Shown: positions 9,081-16,616 of the stretch, one piece after another
Layout: every line of letters starts with the position of its first letter
How positions within the stretch are numbered: position 1 is the stretch's first letter
Assembly (NCBI GenBank): GCA_020633975.1
Contig: JACKCR010000002.1
Location: 2,046,001 to 2,110,000, forward strand
Length of the DNA stretch: 64,000 nt
Source: Candidatus Eiseniibacteriota bacterium
Lineage (GTDB): Bacteria; Eisenbacteria; RBG-16-71-46; CAIMUX01
Direction: 5' to 3'
The notes under the pieces: model-generated
Database searches by the model: none
Seen by the model: the letters and a program-made list of their open reading frames with translations, nothing else
Told to the model about the DNA's origin: nothing
Program-made: the position numbers and the translations under genes

Positions 9081-10115
9081 ATGGAACGGAATCTGACCTC
9101 GAGACGCTTCGTCCTATCCCTGGTTCTCGTCGCGGCGTTTGCCTGGGTCGCCAAGTGTGACCGAGCCGAAGCGGCCGAAGCGCGGGATTACCTGCTCGCA
9201 ACCGCTTCGACCGGTGGCACCTATTATCCCGTCGGCGTTGCCATCTCGACGCTGGTCAAGGTGAAGCTGCAGCCGACGGAGGCGATCGGACTGTCTGCGA
9301 TCAGCTCCGCCGGAAGCGGCGAGAATGTGAAGCTGATGCGTGACAACGAAGTTCAGTTCGGAATCCTCCAGGGGCTCTATGGGCACTGGGCGTTCACAGG
9401 AACGGGCGAGTTGGAGAAGGAAGGTCCGCAGACGGAGCTGCGTTCGGTGAGCATGCTCTGGCAGAACGTCGAGCACTTCGTGGTCGCGGACGAGTTCGCG
9501 AAGACCGGGACCATCTCCGACTTCGTCGACCTGAAGGGAAAGCGCACGGCCCTCGGCAAGAAGAACTCGGGAACGCTGGGCAGCAACGCAGCAATCCTCG
9601 CGAACTTCGGCGTCAACGTCGAGACGGACTACGACCTCATGTTTGGCGGCTACGGCCCGAGCGCGGACGCACTCCAGAACGGTCAGGTGAGCGGGATCTC
9701 CACGCCTGCGGGAGTGCCAGCCGGCGCGATCACAAAGCTCTTTGCTGCGATGGGCGACAAGGTGAAACTGCTCGCCTTCACTCCCGACCAGGTGAAGCAG
9801 GCCGACGGCGGAATGGAACTCTGGTCCGAGTATGTCATCCCGGGCGGGACCTATCCGAGCCTGGACCAGGACACCCACACCATCGCGCAGCCGAACTTCC
9901 TCGCCTGCCGCGCGGATGTGGACGAAGACGCGGTCTATCTGATGACCAAGACGATCTACGAGAACCTCGCCTTCCTCCAGGCCATCCACAAGGCGACGGA
10001 TGCGATGGCGATCGAGAAGGCGATCGTCGGACTGCCGATGCCTCTCCACCCAGGAGCGGCGAAGTACTATCGCGAAGTGGGAATCCAGATCCCGGACCGA
10101 CTGATCGCCAAGTAA
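9081..10115 (+). CDS. TAXI-family TRAP transporter substrate-binding protein
   Basis: A 344-residue periplasmic receptor. It has a signal peptide (RFVLSLVLVAAFAW, cleavage likely after AEAAEA). The mature protein begins with the TAXI hallmark 'LLATASTGGTYYPVGVAIS', followed by ISSAGSGENVKLM and 'FGILQGLYGHWAF', as in TRAP-associated extracytoplasmic immunogenic proteins. Start ATG 9081 is fixed by GGAGAGGAG (9065-9073). The fused permease gene begins 9 nt downstream, so the pair forms a complete TAXI-TRAP system driven by an ion gradient. Known TAXI ligands include glutamate and other organic acids; this one cannot be predicted. Confidence 0.95.
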   Translation: MERNLTSRRFVLSLVLVAAFAWVAKCDRAEAAEARDYLLATASTGGTYYPVGVAISTLVKVKLQPTEAIGLSAISSAGSGENVKLMRDNEVQFGILQGLYGHWAFTGTGELEKEGPQTELRSVSMLWQNVEHFVVADEFAKTGTISDFVDLKGKRTALGKKNSGTLGSNAAILANFGVNVETDYDLMFGGYGPSADALQNGQVSGISTPAGVPAGAITKLFAAMGDKVKLLAFTPDQVKQADGGMELWSEYVIPGGTYPSLDQDTHTIAQPNFLACRADVDEDAVYLMTKTIYENLAFLQAIHKATDAMAIEKAIVGLPMPLHPGAAKYYREVGIQIPDRLIAK

Positions 10116-10124
10116 GACGGCGAC

Positions 10125-12218
10125 ATGTCGATCGAGATCATCTCACCGGACGAACACCGGGCACGGCGCACCGCCGTGCTCGCCGTCGGTGTCGTGATTT
10201 CGATACTCCACATCTGGTTCAACACGTTCGGCCTCCTCTCGAATCTATGGCAGAACGGGCTTCACTACGCGGGCTTCGCCCTTCTCTGCGTGCTCGTCTT
10301 CCCGATCACTCGCCGCGACGGAAGGGCGGGACAGATCTTCCGCACACTCGACATCGGGTGGGGGCTTCTCGCAGCGTTCTCCGCAGTCTTCATGGTGGCG
10401 CGGGAAGACGCGATCTACGACAACGGCGTCCGGCTCGCGACGGTGGACTGGATCTTCGCCGTCATCCTCATCCTCACCGCGATCGAACTGACGAGGCGGA
10501 CGACCGGCTGGATCATTCCGGGGATCATCGTCGTCGCGCTCACCTACGTGAGTGTGTGGGGTCCGCACATCCCGGGGGTGTTCAAGTTCGCGGGGCTCAA
10601 ACCGGAGACCCTTCTCTTCCGAAGCGTCTACGGTGACGATGCGCTCTTCGGGAACATCGCGCTCATTTCCTCGTCGTTCGTCTTCATGTTCATCCTCTTC
10701 GGCGCGTTCCTCCTGAGATCGGGGGCTGGAGACTTCATCATCGACCTGGCCCGGGTCCTGGCCGGACGGACAGCGGGCGGACCGGGGCTCGTCGCCGTCA
10801 TCGCATCCGGCCTCACGGGAACGATCAGCGGATCGGCCATCGCGAACACTGCGTCGACTGGCGTCATCACGATCCCGCTCATGATCAAAGCGGGGTTCAA
10901 ACCGAAGTTCGCTGCCGCGGTGGAAGCGACGGCTTCGACCGGAGGGCAGCTCATGCCGCCGATCATGGGCGCAGGTGCGTTCGTGATGGCGAGCTATACC
11001 CAGATCCCCTACCCGACCATCGTGGCGGTCAGCTTCCTCCCCGCGATCCTCTACTTCGCTTCCGTTGGGTTCTACGTTCGCACCGAGGCGCGGAAACTCG
11101 GGCTCCAGCCGGTGGACGAGGAGACGATCTCCTTCGGAACCGTGATGAAGAAGGGAGGACTCGCGTTCCTCATTCCGATCACGGTCCTCATCGGCATGTT
11201 GGTCTACGGCTTCACTCCGACCTTCGCGGCAGGGATCTCGATCCTCTCGGTCGTCGTGGCCTCCTGGTTCACTCGGAACCGGATGGGACCGCGAGCGATC
11301 ATCGAGGCGCTCGCGCTCGGAGCGCGCAACATGATCATGACCGCGATCCTCCTCTGCTCGGTCGGTTTGATCGTCAACGTGATCGCGACGGCGGGCATCG
11401 GAAACACGTTCTCGGTCATGATCAGTGAGTGGTCGGGGAACAGCATCTTCATCGCAATCGTCCTCGTAGCGCTCGCGTCTCTGATCCTTGGGATGGGGCT
11501 TCCAGTAACCGCAGCCTACATCGTCCTCGGCACGCTCTCAGCCCCGGCCCTCTTCAACATGATCGCGGACTCCCATCTCCTTCATGCCCTCGCCAGCGGC
11601 GCGATCTCGGAGGATGCGACGGCGATCTTCATGCTCGCGGTGCCGGATCAGATGGCGTTGATCGGGCAACCGATGGCGATGGAGACGGCCAAGCAGATCA
11701 TGGCTGCGGTTCCGTTGGAGATGGCCGGAATCCTGAGGGAGCAGGTTCTCTCTCCGGACGTGCTCACGTTCAGCCTTCTCTCGGCGCACATGATTATCTT
11801 CTGGCTGAGTCAGGACTCGAACGTCACCCCCCCGGTTTGCCTCGCCGCGTTCACCGGAGCCGCGATCGCGAAGACGCCGCCGATGTCCACTGGTTTGGAG
11901 GCGTGGAAGATCGCGAAGGGGCTCTACATCGTTCCCCTCCTCTTCGCCTACACGGACTTCCTCGGGGGCTCCTGGACGGAGGTGCTGACGGTCTTCGGAT
12001 TCGGGCTAGTGGGTATCTACGCCCTCGTCGGCGCTATGCAAGGGTTCCTCGAAGGACGACTCAACTGGATCCTTCGGGTCGTCGTCTTCGCCGCGGGAAT
12101 CGCCATCCTCTGGCCAGCCAACCTCCTCGTCGACAGCACGGGACTCGTCGTCTTCGTCGTCATCTTCTTCTTCACGTGGAAGCGAGGCAGGGTTCCGACT
12201 GCCGTGCCCGCAACCTAG
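10125..12218 (+). CDS. TRAP transporter fused permease (4TM/12TM type)
   Basis: A 697-residue inner-membrane protein. The small (DctQ-like) and large (DctM-like) TRAP subunits are fused, as is usual for TAXI systems. The DctM part shows repeated 'GGPGLVAVIASGLTGTISGSAIANTASTGVITIPLM', with the conserved SGSA..N and GxxxP features, 'TASTGGQLMPPIMGAGAFVMA', and a second half 'LGMGLPVTAAYIVL...' typical of the elevator domain. Translation is probably coupled to the upstream binding-protein gene. Its TAG stop lies in a CTAG that also holds the stop codon of the opposing thioesterase gene. Confidence 0.95.
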   Translation: MSIEIISPDEHRARRTAVLAVGVVISILHIWFNTFGLLSNLWQNGLHYAGFALLCVLVFPITRRDGRAGQIFRTLDIGWGLLAAFSAVFMVAREDAIYDNGVRLATVDWIFAVILILTAIELTRRTTGWIIPGIIVVALTYVSVWGPHIPGVFKFAGLKPETLLFRSVYGDDALFGNIALISSSFVFMFILFGAFLLRSGAGDFIIDLARVLAGRTAGGPGLVAVIASGLTGTISGSAIANTASTGVITIPLMIKAGFKPKFAAAVEATASTGGQLMPPIMGAGAFVMASYTQIPYPTIVAVSFLPAILYFASVGFYVRTEARKLGLQPVDEETISFGTVMKKGGLAFLIPITVLIGMLVYGFTPTFAAGISILSVVVASWFTRNRMGPRAIIEALALGARNMIMTAILLCSVGLIVNVIATAGIGNTFSVMISEWSGNSIFIAIVLVALASLILGMGLPVTAAYIVLGTLSAPALFNMIADSHLLHALASGAISEDATAIFMLAVPDQMALIGQPMAMETAKQIMAAVPLEMAGILREQVLSPDVLTFSLLSAHMIIFWLSQDSNVTPPVCLAAFTGAAIAKTPPMSTGLEAWKIAKGLYIVPLLFAYTDFLGGSWTEVLTVFGFGLVGIYALVGAMQGFLEGRLNWILRVVVFAAGIAILWPANLLVDSTGLVVFVVIFFFTWKRGRVPTAVPAT

Positions 12219-12709
12219 CCGTTCACGCTTGGCGCCTTTGGCTTCGGGGCTTGGGGGCTTCGGGGCTTCGAGGCTTCGAGGAACTTCGCGCTCGCTCTTG
12301 CTTTGACCTTTCCGTCCTGGATCAGCTCCGCGACGACGATCTGGAGCCGAGTCCGAGCGCGTTCGACGCGTGCGCGTACGAGCGCCGGTACGTTGGTGCG
12401 AACCGGGTGGAGGTACCGAATCCCGAGCTCCGCCGTAACCGCCACACGTCCGGTCGCGAACAGACAGTTCGTCATGACACCGTCGAGCAGCATCGCGATC
12501 ACGCCCCCGTGGAGTTGCCCCGGATAACCCTCGTAGTCGTCCCGACACTCGAAACTGCTCTCCACGACACCGTCTTTCCTTTCGACGAACCGGAGTTGGA
12601 GACCTAGCGCATTGGATGCTCCACAGACCACACACCGCGGATGCGCTCGAGGATCGATCGACCCGGTCACGGCGTGCGCTCCGCCGACATTCGCCCTAGC
12701 GGCCATCAT
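12215..12709 (-). CDS. PaaI-type hotdog thioesterase
   Basis: A 164-residue hotdog-fold protein. 'HPRCVVCGASNALGLQLRF' near the N-terminus and 'GYPGQLHGGVIAMLLDGVMTNCLF' (the HGG...D active-site helix) are typical of the PaaI/thioesterase superfamily clade that begins with a Cys-pair motif. These enzymes hydrolyse acyl-CoA thioesters, usually as dimers or tetramers. The tail (SKPRSPQAPKPKAPSVNG) is low-complexity. Start is ATG 12709 or the adjacent ATG 12706. Either overlaps the end of the NifX-like gene, suggesting translational coupling. An in-frame extension up to 13018 is the wrong frame of the NifX-like gene and is excluded. Confidence 0.88.
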   Translation of the reverse strand: MMAARANVGGAHAVTGSIDPRAHPRCVVCGASNALGLQLRFVERKDGVVESSFECRDDYEGYPGQLHGGVIAMLLDGVMTNCLFATGRVAVTAELGIRYLHPVRTNVPALVRARVERARTRLQIVVAELIQDGKVKARASAKFLEASKPRSPQAPKPKAPSVNG

Positions 12710-13142
12710 GACGACCAGGGCAGATCTCGTTGGTGAGCGGCCGGAGCTGCCCCGACTGGGCTTCGCGGAGAGCCGCACCCACCGTCGAGCCCCAGACCGT
12801 GAAGACAGCGATCCCTCCTTCTTCGAGCGCGGCCCGGGCCCGGCTTCCGATTCGAGAACAGAGGACGGCGTCGACGCCATAGCTTCGGATCCGTCCGCCA
12901 GCGTCGCACATGTGTTGGGGTGCGGTTCTGCCTCCGGCGGGAGAGTGCTGCGATCGACTGTGATCATTGCAGGAAGAGCTCGTCCCAACCGCGTCGTGCT
13001 CACGGTGCTGGCCACCATTGGCCCGCATCTCTATCGACTCCGAGACCGTGTCGACGATGCAGTGGTAAGGCGCCCTCCCCACGTGCCCGGAGATCCTCGA
13101 GTCCAATCCACGGTTGTCCTCAGTCGGAATACAGATCTTCAT
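12696..13142 (-). CDS. Dinitrogenase iron-molybdenum cofactor family (NifX/NifB-C-like) protein
   Basis: A 148-residue protein beginning MKICIPTEDNRGLDSRISGHVGRAPYH, the standard opening of the PF02579-type cofactor-binding domain (RNaseH-like fold). Later comes 'GVDAVLCSRIGSRARAALEEGGIAVF'. It ends in a Cys/His tail (EICPGRHDGR) and has an internal His/Ser/Cys-rich loop. Stand-alone members, including orange-protein-type MTH1175 relatives, bind Mo/Cu or Fe-S clusters. No nif genes are present, so nitrogen fixation is not implied. ATG 13142 has AAGGAG 6 nt upstream. It overlaps the DUF134 gene by 23 bp and the thioesterase by 14 bp, forming a compact operon. Confidence 0.88.
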   Translation of the reverse strand: MKICIPTEDNRGLDSRISGHVGRAPYHCIVDTVSESIEMRANGGQHREHDAVGTSSSCNDHSRSQHSPAGGRTAPQHMCDAGGRIRSYGVDAVLCSRIGSRARAALEEGGIAVFTVWGSTVGAALREAQSGQLRPLTNEICPGRHDGR

Positions 13143-13425
13143 CGCTCTCTCCTTTCTCGATCAGCAGGGCGTGCGAGCCGAGGATTGCGTCCACGACCTT
13201 CGCTCTCCCGCTCTTGAGCAAACGTTGGACGGTCCCACGAGACACGCCCATCTGAGCGCCGGCCGCGTCCTGGTCCAGCCGTTCGAGGTCGCAAAGCCGT
13301 AGCGCCTCGAGTTCACTGAGCTCGAGACGGATCGTCTCTAGTTGGGACATCGGAATGCTGCGCGGCTTGAAGACTCGGTCGCCGGCGAAGGCCTGGCAGC
13401 AACGTGGTTTGCGAGGACGAGGCAT
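13120..13425 (-). CDS. DUF134 family helix-turn-helix DNA-binding protein
   Basis: A 101-residue protein: MPRPRKPRCCQAFAGDRVFKPRSIPMS, then an HTH (LSELEALRLCDLERLDQDAAGAQMGVSRGTVQRLLKSGRAKVVDAI) resembling sigma-70 region 4. This is the typical DUF134 architecture, including the Cys-Cys near the N-terminus. Family members sit next to NifX/MTH1175-type genes, as here, and are presumed regulators. ATG 13425 follows AGGAG at 5 nt. A perfect 22-bp palindrome lies just upstream (13436-13457), so autoregulation of this three-gene operon is likely. Confidence 0.92.
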   Translation of the reverse strand: MPRPRKPRCCQAFAGDRVFKPRSIPMSQLETIRLELSELEALRLCDLERLDQDAAGAQMGVSRGTVQRLLKSGRAKVVDAILGSHALLIEKGESDEDLYSD

Positions 13426-13435
13426 GGTCGCTCCT

Positions 13436-13457
13436 GTATTGTGCATATGCACAATAC
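13436..13457. promoter_or_regulatory. Perfect 22-bp palindrome, likely operator of the DUF134 operon
   Basis: The half-site GTATTGTGCAT (13436-13446) is followed without spacer by its exact reverse complement. The site ends 10 bp before the AGGAG and start codon of the DUF134 gene, so it overlaps the expected promoter or 5' leader. The natural candidate ligand is the DUF134 protein itself. That is inference. Confidence 0.75.
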
Positions 13458-13519
13458 CCCAGGCGCATGGACTCGTCAATGGACTCGTGAGTCGACTCGA
13501 AGCCTGTCGCGGTGCAACG

Positions 13520-13554
13520 AAAAGGGGGCGGCCGATCCGTGATCAGCCGCCCCC
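13520..13554 (-). terminator. Rho-independent terminator of the FG-GAP protein gene
   Basis: GGGGGCGGC (13524-13532) pairs perfectly with GCCGCCCCC (13546-13554) around a 13-nt loop. On the minus strand the stem is followed by a TTTT run. It lies about 70 bp after the stop of the 13625-15151 gene. Confidence 0.85.
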
Positions 13555-13624
13555 AAGACACCGACCGGAGCTTCGTCGGACCGGTCGAGTCAGTCTCGTA
13601 GGTCTCCTCCCCCCTACTCGCGCA

Positions 13625-15151
13625 CTATTGGAGCCGTACGACCCGTCCCCAAGTCTCGGCTCCGCCCTGCTGAACGCGGACGAAGTACACGCCACCCGGA
13701 ACGTTCCGACCGTTGCCATCGAGCCCGTCCCATTCGATCTGGCGGGTACCGACGCTCGTCTCGTCGTTCACGAAGGTACGGACGCGCTGACCGGTCACAG
13801 AGATGACGTCGAGCTGCACGCGGCCCGGATGATCCAAGGTGTAGGACAGCGTCGTTCCCGCGCGGAACGGGTTGGGTGAAGCAACGGGGCGGTTCCGAGC
13901 GGCAGACATTTCGCCGAAGACTCCGGACGTCTCGCTGGCCCCGAACACTCCGACGTAGCCGGTCTGCGTTCCGCTTCCACCGAAGCCGATCGCGCCTGAT
14001 GCGACGAGATCACCGTCGATCGCGATGGAGGAACCGAACCGGTCGAACGAGACGCCGCTCCCGATGAGGAGCTTGTCGCTCAGCGCACTGCTGGACATGT
14101 CGTAGAGGTAGGCCGAGCCGGAAGATTCACCCCGGTCGTCGTCCTCGTCCGCACCGATGGCAACGATCCCGTCGCTGATGGAAACCGACTTGCCGAAGTG
14201 ATCGCGATCGTGTCCGTCCTCAGGGACGATGTAGGCGAGCTGTGCACCGTTGTCTGCGTCGAAGAGGTAGGCAGCGCCGGAGTGGTCGAAGAAGATGCTC
14301 TTGGCCCACGCACCCACCGCGACAGTTCCGTTGTCGATATCGACGGCGTCCCCGAACTGATCTGAGAAGGTGTTGTTGTCCGACTCGAGGCGGCGGAGCT
14401 GATCTCCGTTCGACACATCGAAGAGATACGCAGCCCCGAGAGTGAAGCCGTCGGTCGGGTCGAAGTGCATGCGAGCACCGACGACGATGACTCCACCGTC
14501 CATCGCGATCGCGACTCCGAAGTTACGATTCCCATCTTCGTCCGGCACGAGTTTGTCGAGCTGACTTCCGGTGGCGGCGTCGAACAGATAGACCGCGCCG
14601 CCGTCGACTGCGAAACCATCCTCCATGAAAGCACCCACTGCGACGATGCCTCCGTCGATCGCAACCGAGTTGCCAAACGCATCGCCGTCTCCGCCATCGC
14701 CCGGCAGGAGCTTGGCGAGTTGCACGCCGGTCGTCGCGTCGAAGAGGTAGGCCGCGCCAGAGCCGGCGCCGTTGTCGTCACTCCCGGGGGCACCAACCAC
14801 GACCACACCGCCGGCGAGCGCAACGGACGTCCCGAACTGATCGCCTGTCAGCCCATCGTCGGGCGTGAGTTTGAAGAGTTCGGCGCCCGAGTTGGCGTCA
14901 TACAGGTACGCAGCCCCAGAGTCGATGCCGTTGTCGTCATCGCCCGGTGCGCCCACGGCGAGGGATCCTCCGTCGACGGCGACCGCCACGCCGAACTTGT
15001 CACCGGTAGCCCCGTCCGTCGCGAACACCTTGATGTCTTCATCGATCACGGCCGACCAAGCCGGAACGGCCATCGCGACCGATCCAACGATCGGAGCGGC
15101 AGCCAGTACGAAGCGAACGCTTCCCAACATGCGAATTCCTTGGAACCTCAT
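13625..15151 (-). CDS. Exported FG-GAP repeat protein with FlgD/Por-like C-terminal domain
   Basis: A 508-residue protein. A signal peptide (FVLAAAPIVGSVAMAVPAWSA) precedes about seven copies of an integrin-alpha-type FG-GAP beta-propeller repeat, of pattern 'DGATGDKFGVAVAVDGGSLAVGAPG'. Each repeat carries acidic Ca-binding-like loops (DDNGIDSGAAYLYD) and recurs about every 55-60 residues. The C-terminal ~85 residues (SPNPFRAGTTLSYTLDHPG, ISVTGQRVRTF, VPGGVYFVRVQ) form a FlgD Ig-like/Por-secretion-type domain, seen at the end of many surface proteins in FCB-group bacteria. It is probably cell-surface or extracellular. ATG 15151 has AAAGGAG 8 nt upstream, and a terminator follows the gene. Confidence 0.92.
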   Translation of the reverse strand: MRFQGIRMLGSVRFVLAAAPIVGSVAMAVPAWSAVIDEDIKVFATDGATGDKFGVAVAVDGGSLAVGAPGDDDNGIDSGAAYLYDANSGAELFKLTPDDGLTGDQFGTSVALAGGVVVVGAPGSDDNGAGSGAAYLFDATTGVQLAKLLPGDGGDGDAFGNSVAIDGGIVAVGAFMEDGFAVDGGAVYLFDAATGSQLDKLVPDEDGNRNFGVAIAMDGGVIVVGARMHFDPTDGFTLGAAYLFDVSNGDQLRRLESDNNTFSDQFGDAVDIDNGTVAVGAWAKSIFFDHSGAAYLFDADNGAQLAYIVPEDGHDRDHFGKSVSISDGIVAIGADEDDDRGESSGSAYLYDMSSSALSDKLLIGSGVSFDRFGSSIAIDGDLVASGAIGFGGSGTQTGYVGVFGASETSGVFGEMSAARNRPVASPNPFRAGTTLSYTLDHPGRVQLDVISVTGQRVRTFVNDETSVGTRQIEWDGLDGNGRNVPGGVYFVRVQQGGAETWGRVVRLQ

Positions 15152-15297
15152 CGACCCAACTCCTTTCCCGCGGTGTGCTCCGCATCGAGTCGCTCACCTC
15201 GACGGCGGACGAGTGCGATTCCCGTCGAACGGACTCCGTACCGGAATCGCGAAGCCCCACCAGCCATCCCACTGGTAGGAGTGCCCCCCGATTCCGG

Positions 15298-15325
15298 GAA
15301 ATACAATGAAATGGGGTTTGTTCAA
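15298..15325 (-). promoter_or_regulatory. Candidate promoter for the FG-GAP gene
   Basis: On the minus strand TTGAAC (15320-15325) and TATTTC (15298-15303) are separated by 16 nt, in an AT-rich island about 150 bp upstream of the start codon. The match to sigma70 is modest. Confidence 0.3.
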
Positions 15326-15355
15326 ATTCTTCTGAATACCCAGCCTACAACGGCA

Positions 15356-15384
15356 TTGACTGGCGATCAAGTCATTGATATGCA
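15356..15384 (+). promoter_or_regulatory. Candidate sigma70 promoter for motAB
   Basis: TTGACT (15356-15361), a 17-nt spacer and TATGCA (15379-15384) lie in the AT-rich divergent region. Transcription would produce a leader of about 340 nt before motA, containing the stem-loop cluster at 15609-15680. Confidence 0.45.
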
Positions 15385-15608
15385 GAGAGATAGCGCATTC
15401 TAGAGCGCGTCAACGACGAGTCGATGAAGGGACTCGCGGCGGATGAGGGGCGGGTGGCGGAAGCGCCATCGCTTCGGGCTGGGCGCCAAGAGACCATAAA
15501 CAGCTGTTCTACATCCACTTGGGACGTTTCTCGATCAAGTCTCCAAGACATCGCCCGCCCTCCACCGGCGGAAAGAAAGTCCGAGGGTCGCGCGCCCCTT
15601 ACACACCC

Positions 15609-15680
15609 CCTGAGGATTGCGGGGCAACCCTCAGGAAGTGTCCTGAGACCTCCGAAACAAAACGGAGACTGAGGCCTCCG
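15609..15680 (+). promoter_or_regulatory. Cluster of competing stem-loops in the motA leader
   Basis: CCTGAGG (15609-15615) pairs with CCTCAGG (15629-15635), with an inner TTGC/GCAA stem. The same CCTCAG can instead pair with CTGAGG at 15669-15674. CTCCG (15650-15654) and CTCCG (15676-15680) compete for CGGAG (15663-15667). Such alternative pairings resemble an attenuator or other RNA switch. No ligand class is recognised. Confidence 0.4.
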
Positions 15681-15734
15681 CTTCCGCGGGGAACACCGAA
15701 CCCGGACCACGTCGGCTCTGCACGCAGGTACTCG

Positions 15735-16517
15735 ATGGACATCGCCACAATCATTGGCATCGTAGGCGCCTTCACTCTGGTCGTCGTGTCGATCGCGATG
15801 GGCAGTCCGCTCTCCGCCTTCATCGATATCCCGAGCCTCGTCGTGGTCGTCGGTGGAACGATCATGACGACCCTGACCATGCAGCGCCTCAAGGTGGTCT
15901 TGGGAGCATTCAAGGTCGCGATCAACGCCTTCAAAGACAAGTCGCTCGACAACGTGAAGCTGATCGACCGGATCATCGACCTCACCTACAAGGCGAAGCG
16001 CGGAGGCGTCCTCGTTCTCGACAACGAAGACATCCCGGAGGAGTTTCTCGCCCGCGGTGTCCAGATGGCCGTCGACGGAATCGAGATCGAAGAAATCCGT
16101 GCCTCACTGGAGACGGACCTCAGCGGAGTCGTCCGACGGCACAAAGTAGGCCAGAAGGTCTTCAAGTTCATGGGAGCGTCTGCGCCGGCCATGGGCATGA
16201 TCGGGACCCTCATCGGTCTGGTCCAGATGTTGGGTGCTCTGGACGATCCGGCGTCGATCGGCCCGGCCATGGCGGTGGCGCTCCTCACGACGTTCTACGG
16301 TGCGGTGCTTGCCTTCATGGTCTTCAACCCGATTGCGGAGAAGCTCGCGGAGCGTACGGATCGAGAGAAGGTGACGATGACGATCATCATCGAGGGAGTC
16401 GAGGGGATCGCCAAAGGCTCGTCCCCGCGGCTGCTCAAGGCGAAGCTCTCGGCGCATCTCTCCCCCGGTGAGCGTGCGAGCGAGGACAACGCGGGAGAGG
16501 AAGCCGCCGCGGCCTAG
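15735..16517 (+). CDS. motA: Flagellar motor stator protein MotA
   Basis: A 260-residue MotA of the short MotA/PomA type, starting MDIATIIGIVGAFTLVVVSIAMG. Four membrane segments are visible: two N-terminal, and two in 'GASAPAMGMIGTLIGLVQMLGAL' and 'AMAVALLTTFYGAVLAFMVFNP'. A cytoplasmic loop with charged residues lies between the two pairs. 'RGGVLVLDNE' resembles the loop region, and 'PAMGMIGTLIGLV' is the MotA/ExbB signature. MotA forms the pentamer around MotB and drives flagellar rotation with ion flow. The C-terminus is extended with Ala/Glu. motB follows after 99 bp. No flagellar structural genes are in the window. Confidence 0.95.
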   Translation: MDIATIIGIVGAFTLVVVSIAMGSPLSAFIDIPSLVVVVGGTIMTTLTMQRLKVVLGAFKVAINAFKDKSLDNVKLIDRIIDLTYKAKRGGVLVLDNEDIPEEFLARGVQMAVDGIEIEEIRASLETDLSGVVRRHKVGQKVFKFMGASAPAMGMIGTLIGLVQMLGALDDPASIGPAMAVALLTTFYGAVLAFMVFNPIAEKLAERTDREKVTMTIIIEGVEGIAKGSSPRLLKAKLSAHLSPGERASEDNAGEEAAAA

Positions 16518-16616
16518 CGGCAGGGCAGACTGGGATGGCATCGTCGTCGATGACCAGACCGTAGGAAGCGGCAAAGGGTTCGCGACCCAAAGCGAGCCAA
16601 CGAGGATGACGACGGC

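Larger units (their letters stand above)
15152..15734. other. Divergent intergenic region between the FG-GAP gene and motA
   Basis: 583 bp without a credible gene. It contains an AT-rich island with back-to-back promoter candidates (15298-15325 minus, 15356-15384 plus). It also contains a cluster of mutually exclusive inverted repeats (15609-15680) close to motA. Confidence 0.6.

Noticed and set aside
12710-13018. N-terminal extension of the thioesterase to 13018
   Set aside because: This stretch is a shadow frame of the NifX-like gene. The hotdog protein begins at ATG 12709 or 12706.
13625-13665. FG-GAP protein ending AETWGRVVRLQ, superficially like the SWGxVK tail
   Set aside because: It is the last strand of a normal FlgD/Por-type domain and lacks the P-x-[IV]VE-x-SWG-x-VK pattern.
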